The notes: generated by a model from the sequence alone, not told the origin. Counted from the first letter of the stretch, positions 1 to 6,087 are shown. The stretch: DNA of 16,662 bases from UBA3263 sp964549975 (GCA_964549975.1 CAZJWM010000043.1:1-16662), one strand, 5' to 3'. Translations and numbers: made by a program.

Positions 1-344
1 TGGCTGAAGTCGGCGTCCATCTCAAAGACGTATTCATAGCGGCGCTGCTCCAGAGCATATTTGAAACCGGCAATGTAGGCGGTGCCCAAGCCGAGTTTGC
101 CGGGGCGCTCCAGCAGGTGGATGCGTCCGGGGTGTTGTTCCATGCAGGTGCGCACAATGGCGGCGGTGCCGTCGGGCGAATTGTCGTCGATGATGAGCAC
201 GTCGAAGCCGTGGGGGAGCGCCATCACCGCGTCGATGATTGCGGCGACGTTTTCCCTCTCGTTGTAGGTGGGGATGATGACCAGCGCGTCAGCCAGAGGC
301 TGAGCGCCGGCCTCGGAGGTCGTTGTCAGATTATTTTCCGGCAC
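1..344 (-). CDS. Glycosyltransferase family 2, polyprenol-phosphate mannose synthase-like (N-terminal part, cut by window edge)
   Basis: Only the first 114 codons are in the window. From the chosen GTG start the protein has a short tail, then the GT-A core: ALVIIPTYNERENV at residues 20-33, the nucleotide-binding DDNSPDGT at 53-60, and MDADFS at 109-114, the DxD-type motif that binds the metal and sugar nucleotide. GKLGLGTAYIAGFKYAL at 82-98 is characteristic of the DPM1/polyprenol monophosphomannose synthase group, which moves mannose from GDP-mannose to a polyprenyl phosphate on the cytoplasmic face of the membrane. The start is inferred: an in-frame TGA lies nine codons upstream, the first ATG comes only after the conserved core has begun, and GTG at 342-344 is the only ordinary start codon before that core. 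This makes the gene overlap the end of the OmpH-like gene by 14 nt, implying co-transcription. Another lipid-linked sugar transferase is possible; substrate is inferred. Confidence 0.85.
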   Translation of the reverse strand, partial: MPENNLTTTSEAGAQPLADALVIIPTYNERENVAAIIDAVMALPHGFDVLIIDDNSPDGTAAIVRTCMEQHPGRIHLLERPGKLGLGTAYIAGFKYALEQRRYEYVFEMDADFS

Positions 345-957
345 CGTTGGCGGGTTTATAACGTTCGTTCAGACCTTTGATCACTTCGTCGGTGATGTCC
401 AGGGCGGGGTTCACGTAGATGCAGTCCGACTTAAAGAGGATGGCATCGTAGTGTTTCTCGGCCACGTAGTCTTTGAAGAAGTGCTGAATGGAGTCTTGCA
501 GGGCCATCTGGAGCGACTGGAGCTGGGTGTCGTATTCGCGCTGACGAGCTTCCACGCGGTTGCTGGCCTGCTGGGCCATGGTTTGAGCGCGGTTCACGTC
601 GGCGTCCATGCTTGCTTGGCTCAGGTAGATGCCTTGCTGATACTTTGTTTGGATTTCGTTTTGGAGCTTTTCGATGGGCGCCTGTTGGTTTTTGGCATAG
701 TTTTGAAGGTCGGTAGCAGCCTTGGCATAGGCTTGGCTGAACTCTTTGGCCAGCGCATAGTTGGCGGTGATGGAGTCCATGTCGACGTAGCGCACGTATT
801 GGGCCAGGGGCGTGTCGGTGCCTTGGTCCTTAAGTTCGGCCTTATCGCCGGAAGCGGCATTGTCGGCAGATGAGCTCTTGGAGCCATTGCTGCACGAGCT
901 GAGGGAGGTGGTGCACAGAGCCAAAATGGCGGCTGCCATCAGGAAGGATTTCTTCAT
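331..957 (-). CDS. Skp/OmpH-family periplasmic chaperone-like lipoprotein
   Basis: A 208-residue exported protein. Residues 1-22 form a signal peptide with charged start MKKS, a hydrophobic core and an LSSC lipobox, so Cys22 is probably lipidated; a Ser-rich linker follows. Residues about 60-160 are a long Gln/Ala-rich helix expected to be coiled coil, as in the tentacles of Skp. The C-terminal stretch (YDAILFKSDCIYVNPALDI, then TDEVIKGLNERY) is the signature end of the OmpH domain (PF03938). Skp-family proteins hold unfolded outer membrane proteins in the periplasm; a lipid-anchored version is a variation on the soluble form. A longer open frame starts 16 codons upstream at 1005, but the start at 957 gives a clean signal peptide and removes overlap with the upstream small gene. 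It lies 28 nt after that gene and overlaps the glycosyltransferase start by 14 nt. Confidence 0.85.
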   Translation of the reverse strand: MKKSFLMAAAILALCTTSLSSCSNGSKSSSADNAASGDKAELKDQGTDTPLAQYVRYVDMDSITANYALAKEFSQAYAKAATDLQNYAKNQQAPIEKLQNEIQTKYQQGIYLSQASMDADVNRAQTMAQQASNRVEARQREYDTQLQSLQMALQDSIQHFFKDYVAEKHYDAILFKSDCIYVNPALDITDEVIKGLNERYKPANGAGK

Positions 958-985
958 CTTTCTCGGATATATTTGGTTTTGAATG

Positions 986-1147
986 TTATCGAAGATTTTT
1001 GGCACATCCGATGCCGCGTTTTCGCAAGGCGGGGTTTTGCTCGACGTGGGAGGAGGGGAAACGGCCTCCCTTGACGAAAAACACCCTCACACCGAGCAAC
1101 AACACGGCCACGAGAAGCATCACCGATGTCAATATCACAAGCTTCAT
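986..1147 (-). CDS. Small single-pass membrane protein (53 aa), conserved-looking
   Basis: A 53-residue protein: MKLVILTSVMLLVAVLLLGV gives one transmembrane helix (about 2-20), followed by RVFFVKGGRFPSSHVEQN and ALRKRGIGCA. The tail FVKGG-FP-H-ALR-RGI-C is a pattern I remember from small Bacteroidales membrane proteins of unknown function, but I cannot confirm it here. The start at 1147 is preferred over the in-frame ATG at 1177, because the shorter form begins directly with the helix and because the promoter box at 1175-1182 would put the longer start at or upstream of the transcription start. It is the first gene of a run with the OmpH-like lipoprotein and the glycosyltransferase. No function can be stated. 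Confidence 0.7.
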   Translation of the reverse strand: MKLVILTSVMLLVAVLLLGVRVFFVKGGRFPSSHVEQNPALRKRGIGCAKNLR

Positions 1148-1174
1148 GCGGATGATTAGTGAGTTTTCTGTGTG

Positions 1175-1182
1175 CAAAAGTA
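1175..1182 (-). promoter_or_regulatory. Bacteroidetes-type -7 promoter box for the small membrane protein/OmpH/glycosyltransferase run
   Basis: Read on the minus strand the box is TACTTTTG, an exact match to TAnnTTTG. It lies 27 nt upstream of the ATG at 1147, giving a short leader. No good -33 TTTG is found at the usual 19-21 bp spacing, so the call rests on the -7 box and its position. Confidence 0.6.
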
Positions 1183-1285
1183 GGAAAGTTTTGCGAATTT
1201 ATCCACTTTTCCAAAAATTATTTGTAACTTAGTGAGCGAATTTCAAATATAATTAACACTACATCACAAATTTTTCAATCAATCC

Positions 1286-2743
1286 ATGACTATTCGTGAT
1301 TTAAAACCGCAATTGATTTGGGAGATTTTCGACGAAATCACCAAAGTGCCTCGCCCTTCAAAGAAGGAGGAAAAGATTCGCCGTTTTCTGCTTGACTTTG
1401 CCGCCAAGCACAACATCACGGCCAAAACCGATGCTATCGGCAACGTGGTGATGACCCGCCCGGCCACACCCGGCCATGAAGCGGCCCCCACCGTAATTCT
1501 GCAAGGCCACATGGACATGGTGTGCGAAAGCAATCATCCTTTCGACTTCGAAAATAACCCCATCACCACCATCATCGACGGCGAATGGGTGCACGCCGAC
1601 GGCACCACCCTTGGCGCAGACAACGGCATCGGCATGGCTGCCGGCCTGGCCGTGATGGTCGACAAAGACCTGGTGACCGGCCCCGTTGAAGCCCTCTTCA
1701 CCGTCGACGAAGAAACCGGCATGACCGGCGCCAACAACCTCGGCGAAGGCATGCTCCGCGGCGAGATTCTGCTGAACCTCGACTCGGAAGACGACGCCGA
1801 AATCTTTGTGGGCTGCGCCGGCGGCGTTGACACCGTGTGCACCTTCACCTACACCCCCACCCCCACCCCAGCCGACTTCCGCTTTGTGCGCATCGACGTG
1901 GCCGGCGGCCTCGGCGGCCACTCCGGCGGCGACATCCACAAGGGTCACGCCAACGCCAACCAGCTGCTGGCCCGCTTCCTCTGGCAGCAAGCCCAAAAGG
2001 GCGAAATTGCCCTGAGCGAAATCGACGGCGGCAACCTGCGCAACGCCATCCCTCGCGCCGCTTGGGCCATCGTGGGCGTCAAGAGCGAACGCGCCCATGA
2101 GCTCATTGCCGACCTCAACGCCTATGCAGCCACCATCGCCGAAGAATATGAAGGCCTGGAGACCACGCTCACCATAACCGGTGCCAGCGCCGACACCCCC
2201 GCCTCGGTCATCGACCCGCAAACGGCCATGGCCATAGTGCGCAGCGTCTACTCCGCCCCCCACGGCGTGCTCTCCATGAGCCGCGAACTCGAAGGCCTGG
2301 TGGAAACCTCCACCAACCTCGCCTCGGTGAAAACCCCCGGCGACAACACCGTGGTGGTCACCACCTCGCAACGCAGCTCCGTTGACTCCCGCAAGTTTGA
2401 CGCCGCCCACCGCGTGGCCGCCCACTTCCAACTGGCCGGCGCCAAAGTGGAAATCGGCGACGGCTATCCCGGCTGGAAACCCAACATGAACTCCCGCATC
2501 ATGCGCATCGCCTCCGAAGCCTACGAAGAGCTCTATGGCATCAAACCCGCCATCAAAGCCATCCACGCCGGACTGGAATGCGGCCTGATTCTCGAGAAAT
2601 ATCACAACCTCGACATGGCATCCTTTGGCCCCACCCTGCGTGGCGTCCACTCACCCTCGGAGAAGATGCACATCCCCGCCGTTGAACGCTTCTGGGCTCA
2701 GCTGGTGCACATCCTCGAAAAGGTGGCTGCCATCAAAGAATAA
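1286..2743 (+). CDS. pepD: Aminoacyl-histidine dipeptidase (M20 metallopeptidase, PepD family)
   Basis: A 485-residue cytosolic zinc dipeptidase of the M20 family that hydrolyses Xaa-His dipeptides such as carnosine. Metal ligands and the catalytic pair are visible in order: GHMDMV (His75, with Asp77 as helper), ADNGIG (Asp112 bridging), DEETG (Glu142 as general base, Glu143 as ligand), LNLDSED (Asp166) and GVHSPSE near the C-terminus (His455). The lid/dimerisation domain lies between roughly residues 180 and 370. Length equals the usual 480-490 residues of the family. The ATG at 1286 gives the normal N-terminus, DLKPQLIWEIFDEITKVPRPS. There is no Shine-Dalgarno sequence, which is normal for this phylum. 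The gene is divergent from the 53-aa protein across 138 nt and is followed 19 nt later by a muramidase-like gene on the same strand. Confidence 0.96.
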   Translation: MTIRDLKPQLIWEIFDEITKVPRPSKKEEKIRRFLLDFAAKHNITAKTDAIGNVVMTRPATPGHEAAPTVILQGHMDMVCESNHPFDFENNPITTIIDGEWVHADGTTLGADNGIGMAAGLAVMVDKDLVTGPVEALFTVDEETGMTGANNLGEGMLRGEILLNLDSEDDAEIFVGCAGGVDTVCTFTYTPTPTPADFRFVRIDVAGGLGGHSGGDIHKGHANANQLLARFLWQQAQKGEIALSEIDGGNLRNAIPRAAWAIVGVKSERAHELIADLNAYAATIAEEYEGLETTLTITGASADTPASVIDPQTAMAIVRSVYSAPHGVLSMSRELEGLVETSTNLASVKTPGDNTVVVTTSQRSSVDSRKFDAAHRVAAHFQLAGAKVEIGDGYPGWKPNMNSRIMRIASEAYEELYGIKPAIKAIHAGLECGLILEKYHNLDMASFGPTLRGVHSPSEKMHIPAVERFWAQLVHILEKVAAIKE

Positions 2744-2762
2744 TCCCCCACACCCACACCCC

Positions 2763-3503
2763 GTGTATCATAAGCTACTGCTAATCATTGCAATACTCTC
2801 CACAGTGGCTTGCTGTGCCGGCACACCCTCCGCCAAAACCAAGGCGGGGGGTAAAGCCGACTCGGCGCATCGCGTCGACTCCGTGCGCCGCGAAAACCCC
2901 GACTCGTTGCGCTACATGCAGCTAACCGACGACGACTATCGCGCCGTGGCCGACGAATTGGGCATCAACGTGGCCTGCATCAAAGCCGTGGTGAGCATCG
3001 AAGCCGGCGCCAAAGCCGAAGGCTTCAACAAAGACCACACGCCAATCATCAACTTCGACGTGTCGATGTTTCGCAAATATGCCCGCCAACGCGGCATCAA
3101 CACCACCGCCTACCACCGCAGCCACGCCGTGGTGTTTGCCGCCCCCAACACCGCGAAATACGGCTCCTATCAAGCCGCACAATACGCCCGCCTGCTCTCT
3201 GCCATGACCATCGACACCGTGGCCGCCCTCGAAGGCACCTTCTGGGGAATGTTTCAAATCGGCGGCTTCAACTGGAAAGTCTGCGGCTGCGAAAGCGTCC
3301 AGCAATTCGTCTTCCGCATGGCCTGGAGCGAACGCGAACAACTCGAACTCTTTGCCGCATTCATCACCTCGCGCAACCTGGTGCGCTACCTGCGCGAACG
3401 CAACTGGTCGGCCTTTGCCCTGCGCTACAACGGCCCCGGCTACAAACGCCAACGCTACGACGAACGCATGGCCGTGGCCTACCGCAAATTCTCCTCAAAA
3501 TAA
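2763..3503 (+). CDS. Exported N-acetylmuramidase-domain protein (DUF3380-like)
   Basis: A 246-residue protein. From a GTG start the first 17-18 residues (KLLLIIAILSTVACC) form a signal peptide with a plausible but not ideal lipobox. The frame stays open back into pepD, but that extension would bury the signal peptide, so GTG at 2763 is chosen. Residues 55-245 match the N-acetylmuramidase domain (PF11860) known from phage endolysins: an early CIKAVVSIEAGA with Glu80 as probable catalytic acid, IINFDVSMFRKY at 95-106, then WGMFQIGGFNWKVCG at 161-175 and YNGPGY at 222-227. The expected activity is cleavage of the MurNAc-GlcNAc bond of peptidoglycan. Here the enzyme is a single-domain cellular protein and no phage genes are nearby, so a wall-remodelling role is more likely than lysis. 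It probably shares a transcript with pepD, 19 nt upstream. Confidence 0.82.
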   Translation: MYHKLLLIIAILSTVACCAGTPSAKTKAGGKADSAHRVDSVRRENPDSLRYMQLTDDDYRAVADELGINVACIKAVVSIEAGAKAEGFNKDHTPIINFDVSMFRKYARQRGINTTAYHRSHAVVFAAPNTAKYGSYQAAQYARLLSAMTIDTVAALEGTFWGMFQIGGFNWKVCGCESVQQFVFRMAWSEREQLELFAAFITSRNLVRYLRERNWSAFALRYNGPGYKRQRYDERMAVAYRKFSSK

Positions 3504-3561
3504 CTTTTATTAACACAACGCATAACCACCTATGCGACAGCTATTTTGCCGCCCATTTTAC

Positions 3562-3605
3562 ATTTTACTCAATGCACTGAGCAATTTTACTCAATGCACT
3601 GAGCA
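3562..3605. repeat. Perfect 22-bp tandem duplication carrying a quasi-palindrome (candidate regulator site)
   Basis: The 22-bp unit ATTTTACTCAATGCACTGAGCA occurs twice head to tail without a mismatch (3562-3583 and 3584-3605). Each copy holds CTCAATGCACTGAG, which differs from its own reverse complement at one symmetric base pair only. The two copies are spaced about two helical turns apart and lie 54 bp upstream of the -33 element of the lipoprotein promoter, suggesting paired binding sites for a dimeric regulator. Function is inferred. Confidence 0.6.
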
Positions 3606-3658
3606 AATTGCAACGCTCACACAATCACCCCCTTTTGCAAATTTTCCGGCAAAAAAAG

Positions 3659-3689
3659 TTTGAGAATTGGCGAGAAATAGCTACTTTTG
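3659..3689 (+). promoter_or_regulatory. Bacteroidetes promoter of the Asp-rich lipoprotein gene
   Basis: TTTG at 3659-3662 and TACTTTTG at 3682-3689 are separated by exactly 19 bp, a textbook match to the Bacteroidetes primary sigma consensus. Transcription would begin about 7 nt further on, leaving a leader of roughly 118 nt before the ATG at 3814. Confidence 0.8.
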
Positions 3690-3813
3690 CCTGACATATT
3701 ATCACATAACCCACTGAACTCGCCAGGGTTAACAAGGCCCTGCCCACGGCGCAGTCCGGAGAGTTACACACATATTTAATACTTGATTTTTGGGCCCTTT
3801 GATTAACACCGAA
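3690..3813 (+). other. Long 5' leader of the lipoprotein gene
   Basis: The gene-free stretch 3504-3813 holds, in order, the tandem quasi-palindrome, the promoter and this leader. The leader contains one short stem (CAGGG at 3724-3728 with CCCTG at 3738-3742) followed by a GC-rich segment and an AT-rich run-up to the start codon. I do not recognise a known riboswitch or a peptide in it. No terminator is visible directly after the muramidase gene at 3503, so read-through into this region is possible. Confidence 0.35.
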
Positions 3814-4371
3814 ATGAAAACTTTTCGCAAAATTGGCATCGCCTTGATGGCGATGATTGCCTGCGTGGGCATCTCCGCGTGTGGCGACGACGACGACGAT
3901 GACGACGACTCCGGCAACGGCAGCAGCAACTCATCAACAACAAGCGGCTTCGTGGTCAGCGGCAGCAAACTCTCGCTGAGCAACGGCTACTACTGGAACG
4001 AATCCGGCACGATGCACATCGAGTTCTACAACTTCAGCCTCACCGGCTCGAAGTATCCTTCGAAGTTCAACTACCTCTCCATCGACTATCCCTGCACCAC
4101 CGACGCCCCGCAAACGGCCGTGATCCCCTCACGCCAATATAGCATCTACGTGGTGAAAGACCAAACCGCCTCAAGCGACGGCTTCCAAGGCGAATGTGAG
4201 GGCAGCGACGACAAGAGCGACCTGCAAATCACCCGCAACGGCAGCAAATACACCATTGTGGTGGACTATGCCAACGGTCTGGGCGGCGAAGACCAATTCG
4301 ACACCGACTTCAACCTCTCCATCAACTGGACCGGATCGCTCTCAGAACTCCCCTCCGACTATCGCAACTAA
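3814..4371 (+). CDS. Small Asp-rich, probably surface-exposed lipoprotein of unknown function
   Basis: A 185-residue protein with signal peptide residues 1-22 and lipobox ISAC, Cys23 lipidated. Directly after Cys-Gly come eight Asp residues (25-32) and a Ser/Gly/Asn linker. An acidic tract next to the lipidated Cys is the known lipoprotein export signal of Bacteroidetes, so surface exposure is expected. The remaining 140 residues are rich in Ser, Thr, Tyr and Asn with alternating hydrophobic positions (for example KFNYLSIDYPC, YTIVVDYANG, FNLSINWTG), suggesting a small beta-sandwich. I do not recognise the family. An upstream in-frame ATG at 3790 would spoil the signal peptide, so 3814 is used. 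The gene stands alone, with its own promoter upstream and a hairpin 13 nt past the stop. Confidence 0.8.
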   Translation: MKTFRKIGIALMAMIACVGISACGDDDDDDDDSGNGSSNSSTTSGFVVSGSKLSLSNGYYWNESGTMHIEFYNFSLTGSKYPSKFNYLSIDYPCTTDAPQTAVIPSRQYSIYVVKDQTASSDGFQGECEGSDDKSDLQITRNGSKYTIVVDYANGLGGEDQFDTDFNLSINWTGSLSELPSDYRN

Positions 4372-4384
4372 CCCAAACCTCACA

Positions 4385-4420
4385 GCCCGATATCGTCTTG
4401 CTCGCAGGACAATATCGGGC
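4385..4420 (+). terminator. Hairpin terminator of the lipoprotein gene
   Basis: GCCCGATAT (4385-4393) pairs perfectly with ATATCGGGC (4412-4420). Inside it GTCTTG pairs with CAGGAC around a CTCG tetraloop, with one G-U pair, so nearly the whole 36 nt folds into one rod with a single 1x1 mismatch. It begins 13 nt after the stop codon and is followed by CCATTTTG, only a modest T-run. It may also slow transcription coming from hipT on the other strand. Confidence 0.7.
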
Positions 4421-4476
4421 CCATTTTGTCCTACACGCAAGACAAAACGCACTATTTTTTGTCCTGCGTGCAGGAC
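4395..4476. repeat. Three 16-bp palindromes at an exact 33-bp period
   Basis: Copies are GTCTTGCTCGCAGGAC (4395-4410), GTCCTACACGCAAGAC (4428-4443) and GTCCTGCGTGCAGGAC (4461-4476). Starts are 33 bp apart both times, leaving 17-bp spacers of unrelated sequence. The second and third copies are flanked by TTTT on the left and AAAA on the right, extending the symmetry. The first copy sits inside the terminator stem. Three copies with 17-bp spacers are too few and too short for a CRISPR array. Candidate roles are a phased protein-binding array or a small palindromic repeat element. Confidence 0.65.
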
Positions 4477-4499
4477 AAAACCGCACATCGGCTATTCAT

Positions 4500-4559
4500 A
4501 TATACCCCATCGGGGCTAAAACAGGGGCGCTAATGCCAAATTGCGCCTTTTCGGGTATA
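4500..4559. promoter_or_regulatory. Two HipB-like operators beyond the 3' end of hipT
   Basis: TATACCCCATCGGGGCTA (centre near 4509) and TTGCGCCTTTTCGGGTATA (4541-4559) match the operators upstream of hipB: an ACCC/CACC half, four or so spacer bases, then CGGG. The CGGG cores start at 4511 and 4552, 41 bp apart, the same spacing as in the upstream array at 6099-6201. The second operator differs from the upstream site at 6183-6201 by a single base. The sequence between operators has diverged, so what is kept is the binding site and its phase. Confidence 0.6.
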
Positions 4560-4581
4560 ATGAACCGAACGGGCGGACAGT

Positions 4582-5535
4582 TTAGCGAGACGAGGGGTGG
4601 AGGCGGGAGAGGCGGGAGGTGATGAGGGCGATGTATTGGTCTTGCATCTCTGAGGAGATGAAGCTTTGGCGAATGAAGTCGCGCCAACGAGGGGCAACGC
4701 TCTCAAAGTTTGCGAAGATATTGTCGCATATTTTCTCGGTCAGCCCCGACTCCGTCATTGCCGAGAGGAAGTTTTGACGGGTGAGTTTTCTCTTCCTGCC
4801 GCAGAGAGTCAGTGCCAATTCTTCGGTATCTTCAGGCATAACCAATGCCGTCGAAAGTAAATCGTATGCCGGGGTCAATTGGTAGTCCGAGCCGTCAGGA
4901 GAGTACAGTGAGTAATTTTTGAGGTGCATATCAGCATTGCCAACAATCCATGAAAACAGTACCTGTTCCCAATACTTTGTTAGATCCAGCTTAGCCACTG
5001 CGCTATATTGACTGATTGCCTTGGCGATACGCTCATGCGAACCTTTGTATTTGTCTTCAGTCAGTCGCTCAGTGAGTTGGCACATATCCTCCATCGCAAT
5101 TTTTTCGCCATCGCCGGTGCGGTCAATGCGACGAGTTATGTAACAAAGCTCACCATCGTTGAAACGTATCAGAGCGTGCGGCACAACTTCTATCCCTGCA
5201 ATCTCAGCCAAGTGCATAGTCAAATCTTCCAACTCAGGCAGCGCCTGATAGCTGTCGGTCTGCGGCTTCAGAATATATCTGCCCCACAAACCGACGATTG
5301 TGAACCGTTTTGGCGTGCGGCTCATGCGGTCGAAATCCAGCGACAACTTTGGCTGCACACCTGTGAGCGTGGTCTGCGAACGAATCACCTGTTCGGCAAG
5401 CCCTTGCAACTCAGCGCGAGAGTATGGAAGTTCGGGAGCATTTGATACGCCAAAGATTTTTCGGCTACATTTGGCATGGTAGTCCACCTCGCCATCATTT
5501 AACGGCTCGTAGCAGTAAAGACATCGCTTACACAT
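4582..5535 (-). CDS. hipT: HipT-like serine/threonine kinase toxin (HipA kinase core)
   Basis: A 317-residue HipA-fold kinase without the N-terminal subdomain, which is encoded by the separate upstream gene. Residues 2-23 (CKRCLYCYEP to YHAKC) form a zinc-ribbon-like Cys cluster, common in Bacteroidetes versions as I recall. The Gly-rich loop TTLTGVQPK lies at 55-63, the ATP-binding Lys is Lys90 in GRYILKP, the catalytic loop is GNADMHLKNYSL with Asp202 and Asn207, and the metal-binding Asp is Asp225 in TPAYDLLS. All active-site residues are present, so the kinase should be active. HipA phosphorylates glutamyl-tRNA synthetase and HipT of E. coli O127 tryptophanyl-tRNA synthetase; the target here is unknown. 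The start ATG overlaps the hipS stop by 8 nt and has a strong Shine-Dalgarno. The cassette looks more AT-rich than its neighbours. Confidence 0.9.
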   Translation of the reverse strand: MCKRCLYCYEPLNDGEVDYHAKCSRKIFGVSNAPELPYSRAELQGLAEQVIRSQTTLTGVQPKLSLDFDRMSRTPKRFTIVGLWGRYILKPQTDSYQALPELEDLTMHLAEIAGIEVVPHALIRFNDGELCYITRRIDRTGDGEKIAMEDMCQLTERLTEDKYKGSHERIAKAISQYSAVAKLDLTKYWEQVLFSWIVGNADMHLKNYSLYSPDGSDYQLTPAYDLLSTALVMPEDTEELALTLCGRKRKLTRQNFLSAMTESGLTEKICDNIFANFESVAPRWRDFIRQSFISSEMQDQYIALITSRLSRLHPSSR

Positions 5536-5866
5536 GGCCTTCCTCCTTTCTTGTTATATCCTGCACACTGACATCACCGATGCAATCCTTGCAGCATGCC
5601 AATAGCAGCCCCATACGATCACGGCTGTCGATTTTCCAATTCTTTTCAGCTATATCCAGAAGCCATCCTTCGGGGATTAAACCGTCAAAGAATGGGAACA
5701 TTGTGTTGCTACGGTATGGTTTGCTAGAAAATGGCAGCGTAAGGCTCACAGCCTTGGCTCCCGGTGTATCAATATACTCGCCGTCATAGGCAAATACATA
5801 GCCGTCGGCATCCTCAGTGAGTGTGCCCACGCGCAAATCCCGAATATAGATAGCGGCTTGTCTCAT
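5528..5866 (-). CDS. hipS: HipS-like protein (stand-alone HipA N-terminal subdomain), probable antitoxin
   Basis: A 112-residue protein equivalent to subdomain 1 of HipA (the Couple_hipA domain). It opens with AAIYIRDLRVGTL, a beta-rich start typical of HipA N-termini, and carries FFDGLIPEGW at 59-68, the family hallmark (FFDNLLPEG in HipA). In the HipBST system of E. coli O127 the corresponding protein, HipS, and not HipB, is the main neutraliser of the kinase; I infer the same role here. The gene overlaps hipB by 4 nt (ATGA) and hipT by 8 nt, so the three proteins should be translated in a coupled way. A GGAGGA ribosome site precedes its ATG. Confidence 0.88.
   Translation of the reverse strand: MRQAAIYIRDLRVGTLTEDADGYVFAYDGEYIDTPGAKAVSLTLPFSSKPYRSNTMFPFFDGLIPEGWLLDIAEKNWKIDSRDRMGLLLACCKDCIGDVSVQDITRKEEGHV
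5541..5548 (-). promoter_or_regulatory. Strong Shine-Dalgarno of hipT
   Basis: AAGGAGGA on the minus strand, 5 nt before the hipT ATG. Near-consensus ribosome sites are uncommon in Bacteroidetes, and I saw none before the other genes of this window. It fixes the hipT start at 5535. Confidence 0.75.
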
Positions 5867-6087
5867 GCGTTATCCTCCGTTTCTTTGGGCTTGATTACCG
5901 GTTGACACTCCGCACCAAAAAGGTCCAAAATCTGATTGACTTTGTCGATGCGTAATGTAGTCTTACCCTGTTCCAGTTCGCGCACAAAGCGCAGGCCCAC
6001 TCCCGATTTTTGGGAGAGGTCAACCTGAGTCAGTCGATACTTTTTGCGCATCTCCTTGACAAATTGAGAAAGAACCGTTTTAGCCAT
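5863..6087 (-). CDS. hipB: HipB-like XRE-family DNA-binding antitoxin/autorepressor
   Basis: A 74-residue protein with one helix-turn-helix at about residues 10-58: FVKEMRKKYRLTQVDLSQKS, then VGLRFVRELEQGKTTLRIDKV and NQILDLFG, a typical HipB/XRE pattern. A short acidic and Lys-rich tail follows (KPKETEDNA). An in-frame ATG exists at 6120, but it overlaps the -7 promoter box at 6118-6125, so the start at 6087 is preferred. HipB proteins dimerise on palindromic operators in the promoter and repress the operon together with their partners. Three matching palindromes are spread over the promoter here. It is the first gene of the hipB-hipS-hipT run and overlaps hipS by 4 nt. Confidence 0.88.
   Translation of the reverse strand: MAKTVLSQFVKEMRKKYRLTQVDLSQKSGVGLRFVRELEQGKTTLRIDKVNQILDLFGAECQPVIKPKETEDNA
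5873..5878 (-). promoter_or_regulatory. Shine-Dalgarno of hipS
   Basis: GGAGGA on the minus strand, 6 nt before the hipS ATG and inside the end of hipB. It supports the start at 5866 and allows both coupled and independent initiation. Confidence 0.65.

Noticed and set aside
1200..1285. Promoter of pepD
   Set aside because: The best candidate (TAACTTAG near 1226) has a mismatch in the -7 box and no -33 partner, so I did not list it, although a promoter must exist in this spacer.
1358..2650. 430-aa open frame antisense to pepD
   Set aside because: It is Gly/Ala/Val/His-rich low-complexity translation produced by the strong GC bias at third codon positions of pepD, which carries all M20 motifs on the other strand.
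4395..4476. CRISPR array
   Set aside because: Only three 16-bp repeats with 17-bp spacers, no cas genes in the window, and the repeats vary in sequence.
4196..4519. 107-aa plus-strand open frame running from the lipoprotein gene into the repeat zone
   Set aside because: It is out of frame with the lipoprotein, has Thr/Pro/Ser-rich shadow composition and runs through the terminator.
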